NCBI RefSeq assembly: GCF_000521485.1
Contig: NZ_BAVS01000012.1
Span: 1-64,000 of the forward strand
DNA from: Gracilibacillus boraciitolerans JCM 21714
GTDB lineage: Bacteria; Bacillota; Bacilli; Bacillales; Amphibacillaceae
Direction: 5' to 3'
Length of the DNA: 64,000 nt
Shown: piece after piece, positions 40,798 to 50,706 of the stretch
Position numbering within the stretch: position 1 is the stretch's first letter
Layout: the number at the start of each line of letters is the position of its first letter
Made by a program: the position numbers and the translations under genes
Notes under the pieces: model-generated
The model's database searches: none
What the model was told of the DNA's origin: nothing
The model's input: the letters and a program-made list of their open reading frames with translations, nothing else

Positions 40798-41660
40798 AAG
40801 GTATAAAAACAAGATATAGTATAAAAACTGATAGTAAATATACGAGAGAACTTATAAATAGCTTATTCCCCCCCCACTTTAAAACTTCTTTTTGTTTAAA
40901 TCCGCTTAAACCGATCACTAACCAACAAATATTGATAAATGTAAACAGCCAATAAAAGAGTCCACTAAAGTTTTCTAAAAATAAAGGTATAAATAGCAGT
41001 AGAGCAATATATATATTAGTTCGACAAATAGTCACTTGATAGCCTTTGACAACCGGTAACATTTTTAATCCAGACCGAGCATAATCATCATACTTCTTAT
41101 CGCTATTGCATACGTATGAGGCATTTGCCAAAGAAACATCACGGCAAAAAGTGTAAGTGGAACAGGATGAATGGCCGTATCAATTACCGCCCATCCCATT
41201 AATGGCGTAACTGCCCTGATAAACTGCCAACATGCGTATTCCAAGTAAATCTTCTCTTTGTCCAAATGGTATATACTACAACATATGTGTACCACCCTAT
41301 GAAGCCGTATATCGCCACTTCAACATTAATAAAAAATAATAATAACTGCCCTAACAGACTGAGGGATATTCCCACCATTAAAATGGTTCTCAATGAAAGT
41401 GAACCCGTAACAGTAGGTCGCTGCTTCGTTCGCTCCATTAACTTATCTACATCTACTTCTAACCAATTGTTTAATGACAATGCACCAGCAACGATCATGC
41501 CACTTCCAGTTAACAGCAAAAATAGCTCTAGCCAAATATCAACAAAGGACACATTATAATATCTCATTGCAATAAAAAAGCCGAGTATTGCTGGAAGTAC
41601 ATTAGCTATTAATACAAATCTTTTAAATAAATATTTTAACTCTGTTAACAAATGACCCAT
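40796..41660 (-). CDS. ctaB: Protoheme IX farnesyltransferase / heme O synthase (frame broken twice as read)
   Basis: Polytopic prenyltransferase that farnesylates heme B for terminal oxidases. The first part carries the diphosphate-binding motif NNWLEVDVDKLMERTKQRPT. The frame is lost by one missing G near 41207 (should read GSLSGAVTPLMGWAVIDTAI, which needs four G instead of three) and again by one missing A near 41095 (should read AIAIRKYDDYARSGLKMLPV). A G8 run (40868-40875) gives KWGGNKLF where five bases would give KWGNKLF. About 288 residues with eight to nine membrane segments. It stands apart from any cytochrome oxidase genes. Confidence 0.88.
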
Positions 41661-41721
41661 CCATTGAACTCCTTAATTGATTTTCTTAATATATATTTTC
41701 CAATTAGTACCCGTTCCTATA

Positions 41722-42516
41722 TTATAGGCCTTCGCAAATGACCCCCTGATTAATAGCGACAGCCATATTATCCAATGAATTCACGTATAGAACTGGCTCC
41801 CCTATATGAATGGAAGCAAAGGAACGCCCAAAGGTCATCTTGTTATGATAAATACTCCTTGAATCGTAAACAATTTCTATTTCAACCGTTTCTCCATAGT
41901 CTACACCCAACTCTAAAAATAACTCTCTACTGATATTCGTCCATAAATTGCCAAACCGTACGTCCAATATATCAATTGTGCCTGTGATACTACCTTCCTC
42001 AAGCTTCGGTTCATAATAAGGTAAGCAGACTATTTCTTCCGCTTTCAATTCTTGACCTATGTCTGCAAATGAGAGCGCTCCTGCTGCCAATCTTGCTCCA
42101 GTGTACGCATAAATATCACGACCATGAAAAGTATGAGAAGCACCAGATTGTGGCAGTCTATTGACCTCTTCATCTATTTCGCGAATTTGTTTGATACCAA
42201 TTTTTTTGTAAATGTGTGTAAGCGTTCCATTATCTGGTGTTACGATATACTGATCATTATTTGTTTGAACTACTAAACTTTTACGTGCGGAGCCTACACC
42301 AGGATCCACTACAGATACGAACACGGTTCCCTTCGGCCAATAAGCAACAGTTTGCAGCAACCGATAAGATCCAGCCATATATCAAAGGGTGGGATATCAT
42401 GTGTATTATCATATATCGATATAACCTTACTGACATTATGTGCAACACCTTTCATTGCACTTACTGCCCCCATCTTCTAACCCGAAATCTGATTGGAGAA
42501 CTAATGCATTCATCAT
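41722..42516 (-). CDS. SAM hydroxide adenosyltransferase, DUF62 (frame broken twice as read)
   Basis: Enzyme of the fluorinase/chlorinase/SAM-hydrolase family, which in most bacteria hydrolyses S-adenosylmethionine to adenosine and methionine. The core is VFVSVVDPGVGSARKSLVVQ, IVTPDNGTLTHIYKK and SHTFHGRDIYAYTGARLAAG (the FHGRD motif fits the SAM hydrolase group). The N-terminus lies upstream of the open part: ATG ATG at 42516 after AAAGGAG gives MMNALVLQSDFGLEDG. A +1 at the C run 42467-42471 and a missing G near 42377 must be corrected to join them (should read DGAVSAMKGVAHNVSKVISI, then DIWAGSYRLLQ). Confidence 0.85.
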
Positions 42517-42587
42517 GATGATTACTCCTTTCTTAACTCAACTTCATTATACTATTATCTAAGAATGAAAGAAAACGATTTGTAAAA

Positions 42588-42618
42588 AAAGGTACGTTCC
42601 GGAATGAAACGCACCTTT
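42588..42618 (-). terminator. Intrinsic terminator of the P-ATPase operon
   Basis: Inverted repeat AAAGGTACGTTCC / GAAACGCACCTTT (G-U pairs) followed by seven T on the minus strand. Confidence 0.8.
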
Positions 42619-42629
42619 AATCCTTTTCC

Positions 42630-45258
42630 TTATTTATTACGAATTTTTTTGACAATTTCCATTAATACAACAGATCCAACTGCAAGGCCAAATGCAATCA
42701 ACCATTGATTCCAACCAAATTCAGCTGGAATATGAAATACATCTCTGGCAAACGGTAAAATCGTGATCGTATATAATACAAATCCAATTCCTACAGCTCC
42801 TAATACGTATTTATTTTGGAAGAAACCTGCACCAAATACCGTTTGAACATTGGATCTGGCCGGGAATGTTTGTAATGTTCTCGATAAGATTAATGTTGTA
42901 AAAGCCATGGCAACACCCATTTCCTCCGAATGTTGTAAGCCGATATAATGGGAAACGATTACTGCTATACCGATTAAAAATCCACGTATAATAACAGACT
43001 TTAATGTGCCTCCAGCAAATATTCCTTCATCAATCTTCTGTGGTTTCCGTTTCATCACATCTGGTTCTGATTTTTCCATTCCTAATGCAATTGCAGGCAA
43101 GGAATCATTAACTAAATTGATAAACAGTAATTGAAGTGCTGTAAAAGGATTTGCCCAATTCATAATGACTGCGAACATGATAGCAATTATCGCCCCCCCT
43201 AAGTTACCAGCAAATAAATAGGCAATTGATTTTTTAATATTATCAAATACTGTCCGACCCACACTAACAGCTTTGACAATCGAAACAAAATTATCATCCG
43301 TCAAAATCATGGCTGCCGAATCTTTTGCGACATCCGTTCCACTTCCCATACCGATACCAATGTCAGCTTGCTTTAAAGCAGGAGCATCATTGACACCATC
43401 ACCTGTCATAGCTGTAATTTGATTTTTACGTTGCCACGCTTTAACGATTCTTATTTTATTCTCAGGAGAAACACGAGCATACACGGAAATTTTTTCTAAC
43501 ATATCATCAAGTTCCTGTTCAGACATGTTGTCTAATTCTTTACCTGTTACCGCCACATCGCTTTCTTCCATTAAACCAATTTGTATTCCAATAGCTTCCG
43601 CGGTCGTCTTGTGATCTCCCGTTATCATGACTGGCTTAATACCCGCTTTTTTAGCTTCCTCAATGGAACCGTAAACCGCATCTCTTGGTGGATCCATCAT
43701 TGCTGTAAAACCTATCATCACAAAGTCCTTTTCATCTTCTAGGGTTATTTGTTGATCTTGGTCAACCTTTTTATAGGCAAAAGCTAACACTCGTAATGCT
43801 TGCTTGGAATACTCTTCATTCTGATCATGAAGTTTATCAAGCCATTCTGATGTTAATTCTTTCTCCTCGCCATCCACTAAAATAAACGCAGCCTTATCTA
43901 GCATGACATCTGGTCCACCTTTAATTAACATCATCCGTTCCTCATTAATTTCATGAACAGTAGACATCATCTTCCTTTCTGAGTCAAATGGTAATTCGGC
44001 ATCGCGTTTATATTTTTCACGTAATTCTTTGTAAGGCTGTTTTTGCTTGTCAGCCAGAAGGATCAGCGCAATCTCGGTTGGATCCCCTATTTCATTTTTA
44101 TCCTCATTTATATATGAATCATTACATAACGCTGCGGTTTGAATAAGCAGCTGTTCACTTTTTGACCATTTTTCATTACTAAATGGATTTTCTATTCCTG
44201 GTAAAAATGTTTCGGTTACCGTCATCTTATTTTGTGTCAATGTACCCGTTTTATCCGTACAAATAACACTTGTCGATCCCAATGTCTCCACAGCAGGTAA
44301 TCTTCTGATAATGGCATGCTGTTTTGCCATTTTATTCGTTCCAACTGATAAAACAATCGTAACAATGGATTGTAATGCTTCAGGAATAGCAGCAACTGCA
44401 ATAGCAACAGAGAACATTAAAGCATCTAATACTGCCTTTGTCATATCAACATCTGCACCACTAAACCAAATCCGACTTACTTGTACGGAAAAAATCAAAA
44501 TACAAATAAGCAGAATGGCCATGCCTAACTTTTTACTAAAAGAATCCAGCTTACGTTGTAAAGGAGTTTGTTTCGATTCAGCCGTTTCGATCATTTCTGC
44601 AATTTTTCCTATTTCCGCTTTCTCACCAGTAGCCGTAACAACTAATGTCCCTCTCCCATTTACAACTAAGGAGCTGGAAAATACCATATTTTTACGATCA
44701 CCTAGCCCAACTTCATCCTCGATTGGATCCGTTATTTTCTCAACAGCATCTGATTCTCCGGTAAGCATTCCTTCATTAATCTTTAATGATTCTGCTTCCA
44801 ACAATCGACCATCTGCGGGTATAAAATCCCCCCGCTTCCAATAGGACAATATCACCAGGTACCAACTCGCGAGCCATAATTGTCTGATTCGTTCCATTAC
44901 GAATCACTTTTGCCTCAGGTGCTGACATATCTCTTAATGCATCAAGGGAACTTTCCGCTTTTTTTGTTTGGACCACACTTATCACAGAATTTAACAAGAT
45001 AACAATAAAGATAATAATGGATTCGATGACTTCTCCCAATGCTAATTGAACAATAGCAGCAATTAAAAGAACGACAACCATGGTATCCTTAAAGGTTTCT
45101 AAGAAAAGTTTCCAAGTAGGAACTTTTTCTTTATCTGATATTTCATTGTATCCTTCTTGTTCCAGTCGGTTATTTACTTCCTCTTTCGAAAGCCCTTCTG
45201 CTTTTGTTACTTCCCATGTTTCTAAGACTTCCTCTTTTGTCTTCTGGTAGGTACTCAA
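42630..45258 (-). CDS. Calcium-type P-type cation ATPase (frameshifted as read)
   Basis: Cation-pumping P2A/SERCA-like ATPase of about 875 residues. The N-terminal cation ATPase domain, IPEALQSIVT in helix 4 (ion site), the phosphorylation site VICTDKTGTLTQNKMTVTE, KGGPDVMLDK and TGDGVNDAPALKQADIGIGM are all present. The frame breaks at the C run 44828-44833 (six; four gives LLEAGDFIPADGRLLEAESL). An in-frame C7 (43193-43199) gives NLGGAIIAI where relatives have one glycine. The start is TTG overlapping the stop of the upstream CNNM/CBS gene in a TTGA arrangement, so the two are co-translated. Ca2+ is the likely substrate (YloB-like); Mn2+ is possible. Confidence 0.92.
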
Positions 45259-46589
45259 GTTTCATCTCCTCCTTGATCTCTTTCAATTGTAATTAACACT
45301 TTTTCTATTCGATATGCTGAAATTTTTGTCGCTTCAAAAACAAGGTCTTTATAGGCAAGTTTAGGTCGTTCTGATGAATGAGGAATATAACCTAATTGAT
45401 GCACCATAAATCCGTTTAACGTTTCAAATTCTTCTGACGGCAATTCCACTTGGAATGCTTCCTCTAATAAATAAAGATGTGTTGTTCCTTCCACTTCATA
45501 CTGGTTATTATTAACTTTCTTAAAACTGCTTGATTCATCTTCCCCCCCTGGCAAATGATGTTCACTCAGAATTTCTCCTACAATTTCTTCAATTACATCC
45601 TCCATTGTAATCAGCCCGTCAATTCCTCCATATTCATCTACCACCATCGCAATATGGATATTATGCTTTTTCATATCACGGAAGGCCACATCAATTAGCT
45701 GAGAATCCATTACATAGTATGGCTTTCTTAACACGGTTTGAAGCGCAAACTCCCTATCATACTTTTGTAAAATGGGAAAGATATCCTTCATATGTAATAT
45801 TCCGATAATATGATCAATATCTCCTTCATATACTGGGAAATGAGTGAAACGCTTTTCATTTATCACCTCTAATACTTCATCGATAGTTGCCTCCATATTT
45901 ATAGCTGTAATATCTGTACGATGTGTCATAATATCTGATACAGATTTATCATTAAATTCGAATATATTGTGTATCATTCGTTTTTCATCGCTTTCAATCG
46001 TTCCTCGTTCGCCGCCAATATCAACTAACATTCGAATTTCTTCTTCATTAACTTCCTCTTGTTTAGCATTTGGATCCACTCCAAATAATTTTACGATAAA
46101 ATTCGTAGAAAGATTCAATATTTTCACAAAAGGATAACTTAGCTTAAATAAAAACAATAAAGGATTAACGGTTTTATAAGCAATTCTCTCCGCTTTTTGC
46201 AATGCTAATTGCTTGGGTACCAATTCACCAATTACTAAAGTAAAGTAAGAAAGCAAAATAGTAATTATAATAACAGCAATCGTTTCAAGTAATGACATAG
46301 AGACAGGTACTCCTATATTTACCAGCCAATTAGCCAAAGGTGCTGCAAAGCTATCGGCCGCAAAGGCACTAGCCAAAAAACCAGCCAATGTAATTCCAAT
46401 TTGAATAGTAGCTAAAAATCGCCCCCCCGGTTCAGCCAATAGCTTTTGTAATTTCATCGATTTTTGATCTTTTTGTTCCGCTCTCTTTTTAATTTTATTG
46501 TCATTTAAAGCAACTAAAGAAATCTCTGAAGCAGCAAAAAATGCATTTATCAATATCAGAACTATAAGGATAAATATTTCCAATAACAC
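45255..46589 (-). CDS. CNNM/CBS-domain membrane protein (hemolysin C family)
   Basis: 444 residues: an N-terminal CNNM (DUF21) membrane domain with three to four segments (FILIVLILINAFFAASEISL), two CBS domains (residues about 205-330, MTHRTDITAINMEATIDEVL, HIAMVVDEYGGIDGLITMED) and a C-terminal CorC/HlyC domain. Family members transport or sense Mg2+ or related cations. It is co-translated with the cation P-ATPase, which supports a role in divalent-cation homeostasis. A C7 run (46422-46428) gives AEPGGRFLATIQ where relatives have one residue between P and RF, and another C7 (45542-45548) gives LPGGEDE. The frame is intact. Confidence 0.9.
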   Translation of the reverse strand: MLLEIFILIVLILINAFFAASEISLVALNDNKIKKRAEQKDQKSMKLQKLLAEPGGRFLATIQIGITLAGFLASAFAADSFAAPLANWLVNIGVPVSMSLLETIAVIIITILLSYFTLVIGELVPKQLALQKAERIAYKTVNPLLFLFKLSYPFVKILNLSTNFIVKLFGVDPNAKQEEVNEEEIRMLVDIGGERGTIESDEKRMIHNIFEFNDKSVSDIMTHRTDITAINMEATIDEVLEVINEKRFTHFPVYEGDIDHIIGILHMKDIFPILQKYDREFALQTVLRKPYYVMDSQLIDVAFRDMKKHNIHIAMVVDEYGGIDGLITMEDVIEEIVGEILSEHHLPGGEDESSSFKKVNNNQYEVEGTTHLYLLEEAFQVELPSEEFETLNGFMVHQLGYIPHSSERPKLAYKDLVFEATKISAYRIEKVLITIERDQGGDET

Positions 46590-46835
46590 CTGATCACCTT
46601 CTTATAAATATTCTCTGTTATTGTTATACCCAAAACCATTAGGCATGAGACAAATTTTCTGAAATAGAAGTTGAAAAAATGGCGGTATGTGATGAATCCT
46701 ATGTTAAACTGTGGCATAATAGTAAATGATAGTCCTATTAATTAGTAAAGTACAATTACCACTATTAGGTCTTACAATCAATGCCTATTGTGATATACAT
46801 AATTTATTTAGTTCCTGGAAAGTAGTTGATGAAAT

Positions 46836-47738
46836 ATGCAGTTAGAAATTGATAAGGCTTCACTGCCTGTCTACGAAGCATTAGCAAGTAAGGTTAGATT
46901 AGAAATGATACAGTTATTATCTAAAAATAAAATGAACATCAAAGAACTATCTAGCGCTTTAGGTATAAGTAGTCCAATTGTAACAAAACATATTGAGAAG
47001 CTGGAAAAAGCTGATATTATTCGTACTGAAAAGATACCTGGTAAGTCGGGGTTACAACGAATATCCATCTTAAAGGTAGATCATATTGAAGTAAATTTCC
47101 CTAAAAAAATTTATCATTCATTTGCTACATATGAAACCAGTGTACCTGTGGGCCATTATACTGATTACCACGTTTTACCTACGTGTGGATTGGCCACTAA
47201 CAAAGACTTTGTTGGACCAGTGGATCAAACAAAATATTTTATGGATCCAAAAAGAATGGATGCACGTATTTTATGGTTTACTGAAGGTTTTATTGAGTAC
47301 AAAACACCTAACTTTCTTCAGGAAAAAGACGAACTGCAGCAAATGGATATCAGCTTTGAAATATCCTCTGAGTTCCCTTTTTCTAATGATGTATGGCCTT
47401 CAGATATTACGTTTACCTTAAATAATATAGAACTAGGAACATGGGAGAGTCCTGGTGATTTCGCAGATACAAGGGGAAAATATACTCCTGATTGGTGGCC
47501 ACATAACATTAATCAATATGGATTACTAAAAACCATTCGCATTACTTCCCATGGTACATACATGGATGGCGAACCAATGTCTGACGTGACGATTAATGAT
47601 TTAGACACGAATGTAGATGGGTGGAAATTTAAATTCGAAGTAAAAGAAGATGCTGAACATGTTGGTGGTGTTACCTTGTTTGGCAGAGAATTTGGTAACC
47701 ATGACCAAGATATAAATTTTAAGTTATACTATATCTAG
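46836..47738 (+). CDS. ArsR-like winged-helix regulator with a large C-terminal beta domain
   Basis: 300 residues. Residues 1-85 are an ArsR-type winged helix (ALASKVRLEMIQLLSKNKMN, SSPIVTKHIEKLEKADII) without the metal-binding cysteine box. Residues about 100-300 are a beta-rich domain with many aromatic residues (GYLEFKTP-like segments such as EGFIEYKTPNFLQ, GTWESPGDFADTRGKY, VNLFGREFGN-like ending TLFGREFGNHDQDINFKLYY), probably a small-ligand sensor. Similar proteins occur in Bacillaceae and Paenibacillaceae near sugar genes; that is from memory. No clear ribosome site precedes the ATG, so the start is uncertain. Targets unknown. Confidence 0.75.
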   Translation: MQLEIDKASLPVYEALASKVRLEMIQLLSKNKMNIKELSSALGISSPIVTKHIEKLEKADIIRTEKIPGKSGLQRISILKVDHIEVNFPKKIYHSFATYETSVPVGHYTDYHVLPTCGLATNKDFVGPVDQTKYFMDPKRMDARILWFTEGFIEYKTPNFLQEKDELQQMDISFEISSEFPFSNDVWPSDITFTLNNIELGTWESPGDFADTRGKYTPDWWPHNINQYGLLKTIRITSHGTYMDGEPMSDVTINDLDTNVDGWKFKFEVKEDAEHVGGVTLFGREFGNHDQDINFKLYYI

Positions 47739-47768
47739 TTAAAGGGCAATAAATAATACGTTAAATTA

Positions 47769-47807
47769 AAACAGCTTGATTATCTTACAGATAGTCAAGC
47801 TGTTTCA
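47769..47807. terminator. Bidirectional terminator after the ArsR-like gene
   Basis: Inverted repeat AAACAGCTTGA / TCAAGCTGTTT between two converging genes. Confidence 0.75.
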
Positions 47808-47810
47808 TAA

Positions 47811-48364
47811 TTAAAATAAATCAAAGAATGTTTCTTGCCCAAGATGCTGAACAAACTTTTCAGCTAATGCCTTAAGGTCTGTCGATTCTTCCAAAAAGAG
47901 CCATTGATCGTCTTTTTCTCCCGTATAAGACTTTCTTTCCACTTGAAACAACCTTGTTTTTTATCCACTAAAGAGAAACATAATTGTGCATCGTACGATT
48001 TATATTTCGGATCTGATAGAGCCTCTACAATTACAGGGTTCTCATCATATGGTACGGGATTTTCATAGGTATACAAGTAAATGCTTTTTTGTCTAACATC
48101 TAATTTGTAATCCCTTATTGGACTAAAATTTTCCATACTATGCTTTATAATGTCTAATTCTTCATCCATAATTTTTTGTTTTGATTTTCTTGTTAAAAAC
48201 ACTCTACCATTAGGATGTTCATATATTTCATATCCTTCTGGAATTTCATCTATGGTTGTGTCTGGATCATCCTTTTTAAAATAATAGCTTGGATTTCCCT
48301 TCTTCGTCTGTCTAACATGCAAAAAGTAGTCGTCCCCACGAAAATTTGTATATTGCACTGTCAT
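47811..48364 (-). CDS. Hypothetical protein (frameshifted near its C-terminus)
   Basis: Protein of about 184 residues with no family I recognise: TVQYTNFRGDDYFLHVRQTK at the N-terminus suggests a beta-rich, charged soluble protein. As read it ends at 47864 in a frame that looks random (SFWKNRQTLRH). One extra base near 47952 would restore LFQVERKSYTGEKDDQWLFL, then EESTDLKALAEKFVQHLGQE and a stop at 47811, adjacent to the terminator hairpin. That ending is acidic and hydrophobic in register, like the rest. No operon partner. Confidence 0.6.
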
Positions 48365-48617
48365 CTTTGTTTACACCACCTTTAATTTCATTACCGATTG
48401 CTATTTACAAGTTCTTTGCTTTCATAAGTATAACAAAAATCATGATAAAGTGAAACTTCCAAACATAAGAAATTGCTATTCATAATACACCTCTTTAATT
48501 ATTAATACAGAACAAAATTTTCATGTTATACTGTAGACAAGTAAAGTAATTAATGTGTAGTCGAAGTGATTTTTGGGAATAGCTGTAATAGAGTTATTGT
48601 CAAAGGAGTGCATCAAA

Positions 48618-48917
48618 ATGGAAATCAAAATATCAGAAAAGGCCTTACAATGGTTCAAAGAAGAAGTAGAGGTACATGAAGGAGACACAGTAAAATTCCA
48701 AGCTAAATATGGAGGTTATAGTCCTATACATGAAGGATTTTCGTTAGCATTTTCAATAAATGAACCACTTAAAGAAACAATTACTACTAAAGAGAAAAAC
48801 GGCATCACCTTTTTTATAGATGGCTCAGATGCCTGGTATTTTGAAGGCTATGATTTAATTGTAAATTACGATGAAAACTTAAAAGAAGTAACCTATGATT
48901 ATGAAGTAAGTAAATGA
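48618..48917 (+). CDS. HesB-like protein of the YneR type
   Basis: 99-residue HesB/IscA-fold protein (MEIKISEKALQWFKEEVEVH, KFQAKYGGYSPIHEGFSLAF). It lacks the three cysteines of true A-type iron-sulfur carriers, as in B. subtilis YneR, so it is probably not an Fe-S scaffold. The start at 48618 is chosen because AAAGGAG lies eight to nine bases before it; the longer frame from 48573 has no site. Monocistronic; function unknown. Confidence 0.8.
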   Translation: MEIKISEKALQWFKEEVEVHEGDTVKFQAKYGGYSPIHEGFSLAFSINEPLKETITTKEKNGITFFIDGSDAWYFEGYDLIVNYDENLKEVTYDYEVSK

Positions 48918-49129
48918 ATATAGAACTGAAAGAGTGGAGATTATTTCTCTGCTCTTTTTTTATAAGATAAGAAAACATATAACCTCAGATAACATCTAAA
49001 AAGATGAGTATACTTTCAATATTTCTTACTCTAAAACTCATTTCGATGAATATACAACATATTATGTTAAAATAGAAACGAGTTAAAACCAGATTATAGA
49101 CTTTTATTGTTATAGGGGGGTTTACATAA

Positions 49130-49594
49130 ATGAGTAAGCAAAATTTTCGTAAAGCAATGAGTAAATTTGCAACAGGTATCACAGTTGTTACTGCTGAATT
49201 TAATGATCATCTGCATGGAATGACTGTAAATGCCTTTATGTCCGTTTCATTAGATCCGCAATTAATTACGATATCGCTTGATCATAAAACAACCTTTTAT
49301 CAGAATGCAGACAAAATTAAACGATTTGGTGTTAGCATTCTTCGCGAGGAACAAAAAGACATTTCTATGATCTTCGCCAAACAAGTGGAGAAGGACTTTA
49401 ACGACTTCACTAAATTAGATGGTGTACCAGTTATCAATAATGCCCTTACTACTTTAGCTTGCAGTATAGTGAATACAGTGGAAGCAGGTGACCATAAGCT
49501 ACTTATTGCGGAAGTCAATGATATCAAGATAGATAAGGGTAATCCAATTATTTATTACAACAGTAGTTATAAAATAATTTCTAAAGAAGAATAG
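49130..49594 (+). CDS. Flavin reductase family protein
   Basis: 154-residue FMN-binding split-barrel protein (KFATGITVVTAEFNDHLHGM, VNAFMSVSLDPQLITISLDH), the NAD(P)H:flavin oxidoreductase component type. It supplies reduced flavin to partner monooxygenases or acts on its own; no partner is present here. A G run of six (49115-49120) lies in its ribosome-site region. The frame is intact. The next gene starts 16 bases later, so the three genes up to 50643 may form one transcript. Confidence 0.85.
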   Translation: MSKQNFRKAMSKFATGITVVTAEFNDHLHGMTVNAFMSVSLDPQLITISLDHKTTFYQNADKIKRFGVSILREEQKDISMIFAKQVEKDFNDFTKLDGVPVINNALTTLACSIVNTVEAGDHKLLIAEVNDIKIDKGNPIIYYNSSYKIISKEE

Positions 49595-49610
49595 ATGATG
49601 GAGGTCTACA

Positions 49611-50108
49611 ATGGCGATTTTCTCTATTCTCAAAAATAGTGCCACCCTACCAAAGAAAGCAGCCATGTTTAGGTTGAATCGCGTTAGCATGCGCGATACC
49701 CTTGTTTATCTTTTCCTTTTGTTTTTTATTAGTTTTTTGCCTAATGTGATCATGAATGTAGTACAATTTAATCTTTCTCAATCAGACATTGCCTATAGCC
49801 AATATTTATTGCAAATTATTGTCTTCTATCCTTTTTTTATGATGTTTCTGGTTGTAACAAGTATTTCATTACTTGCAACTGGTCCTTGGTTATTAACGTG
49901 GATACTCCAGCGCAAGTTAGCCTATCAACAATTATGGAAGATGACGTCATACGGCATATTTTGGCCGATAATAATCTATCATTTATTATTTTTTATAAAT
50001 ATACCAATATCTGTGAGTTTTTCAGTCAGTTTAGCTTTGTTATATTTTATACTTTATAAGATGATTATAATTTATCCAAAAAGGAAAGGAAGGATACGTG
50101 ATGAGTGA
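49611..50108 (+). CDS. Hypothetical membrane protein
   Basis: 165 residues with about four membrane segments (around residues 32-52, 65-95, 105-130, 135-155) and a basic C-terminus. It starts at ATG after GGAGG. The pattern of an amphipathic N-terminus and DTLVYLFLLFFISFLPNVI recalls DUF1189-type membrane proteins but it is shorter, so I leave it unnamed. Its last codons overlap the start of the Nudix gene by eight bases, indicating co-translation. Confidence 0.65.
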   Translation: MAIFSILKNSATLPKKAAMFRLNRVSMRDTLVYLFLLFFISFLPNVIMNVVQFNLSQSDIAYSQYLLQIIVFYPFFMMFLVVTSISLLATGPWLLTWILQRKLAYQQLWKMTSYGIFWPIIIYHLLFFINIPISVSFSVSLALLYFILYKMIIIYPKRKGRIRDE

Positions 50109-50643
50109 ACAGGATTGGAAGATTAGTCATACTTCTATAACACAAGTCGATCGTTTTAAAATAACAATAGATGAGGTATTACTTGCAAATAAAGAAACAC
50201 AAAATTTCTCCTATATAGAATTTAATGAAGGTGTATGTGTACTGGCGATAACCAGTGATCAGAAAATTGTTACCATCAAACAATACCGTCATCCTTTACA
50301 AACAACGGAGATTGAATTTCCAGCTGGCATGATTGATGAAAAGGAAGAACCGATTACAGCTGCTCAGCGTGAACTTCTAGAAGAAACAGGCTATCATTCT
50401 GAAAATTGGCATTCACTTGATTACTTTTATCCATCACCAGGTTCAACAACGGAAAAGATTTATTTATTTTTAGCAGAAAATGCACAAAAAATATCTAATC
50501 AGGAATTAGATGAACTAGAGGATATCAAAATCGAAGTAGTAGATTTGAAAAACTTTTGTAAAATCGTGGAGAAAGGTGATTTTAGACACGGGGGGGCTGG
50601 ATTAGCCTGTTGGGCCAGATACTTAAGTATGTCTAACAACTAA
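50101..50643 (+). CDS. Nudix hydrolase, ADP-ribose pyrophosphatase type
   Basis: 180-residue soluble enzyme. The Nudix box is complete: G of PAGMIDEKEEPITAAQ, then RELLEETGY (REUxEExGU). Upstream IKQYRHPLQTTEIEFPAG is typical of NudF-type enzymes that cleave ADP-ribose to AMP and ribose-5-phosphate. The start ATG at 50101 is chosen, following AAGGAAGG. A G7 run (50590-50596) gives RHGGAGLACW, probably one glycine more than the ancestral form. It overlaps the membrane-protein gene and ends before a bidirectional terminator. Confidence 0.88.
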   Translation: MSEQDWKISHTSITQVDRFKITIDEVLLANKETQNFSYIEFNEGVCVLAITSDQKIVTIKQYRHPLQTTEIEFPAGMIDEKEEPITAAQRELLEETGYHSENWHSLDYFYPSPGSTTEKIYLFLAENAQKISNQELDELEDIKIEVVDLKNFCKIVEKGDFRHGGAGLACWARYLSMSNN

Positions 50644-50676
50644 CCAACAAAACAATAAAATATCATTCCATAGATA

Positions 50677-50704
50677 AAAGCCTGTTTACAAAAACAGGCT
50701 TTTA
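50677..50704. terminator. Bidirectional terminator between the Nudix and LCP genes
   Basis: Perfect 12-bp inverted repeat AAAAGCCTGTTT / AAACAGGCTTTT between converging genes. Confidence 0.9.
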
Positions 50705-50706
50705 TC

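Noticed and set aside
44311-44844. 177-codon plus-strand frame opposite the P-ATPase
   Set aside because: Antisense shadow of conserved ATPase sequence; no ribosome site and no recognisable product.
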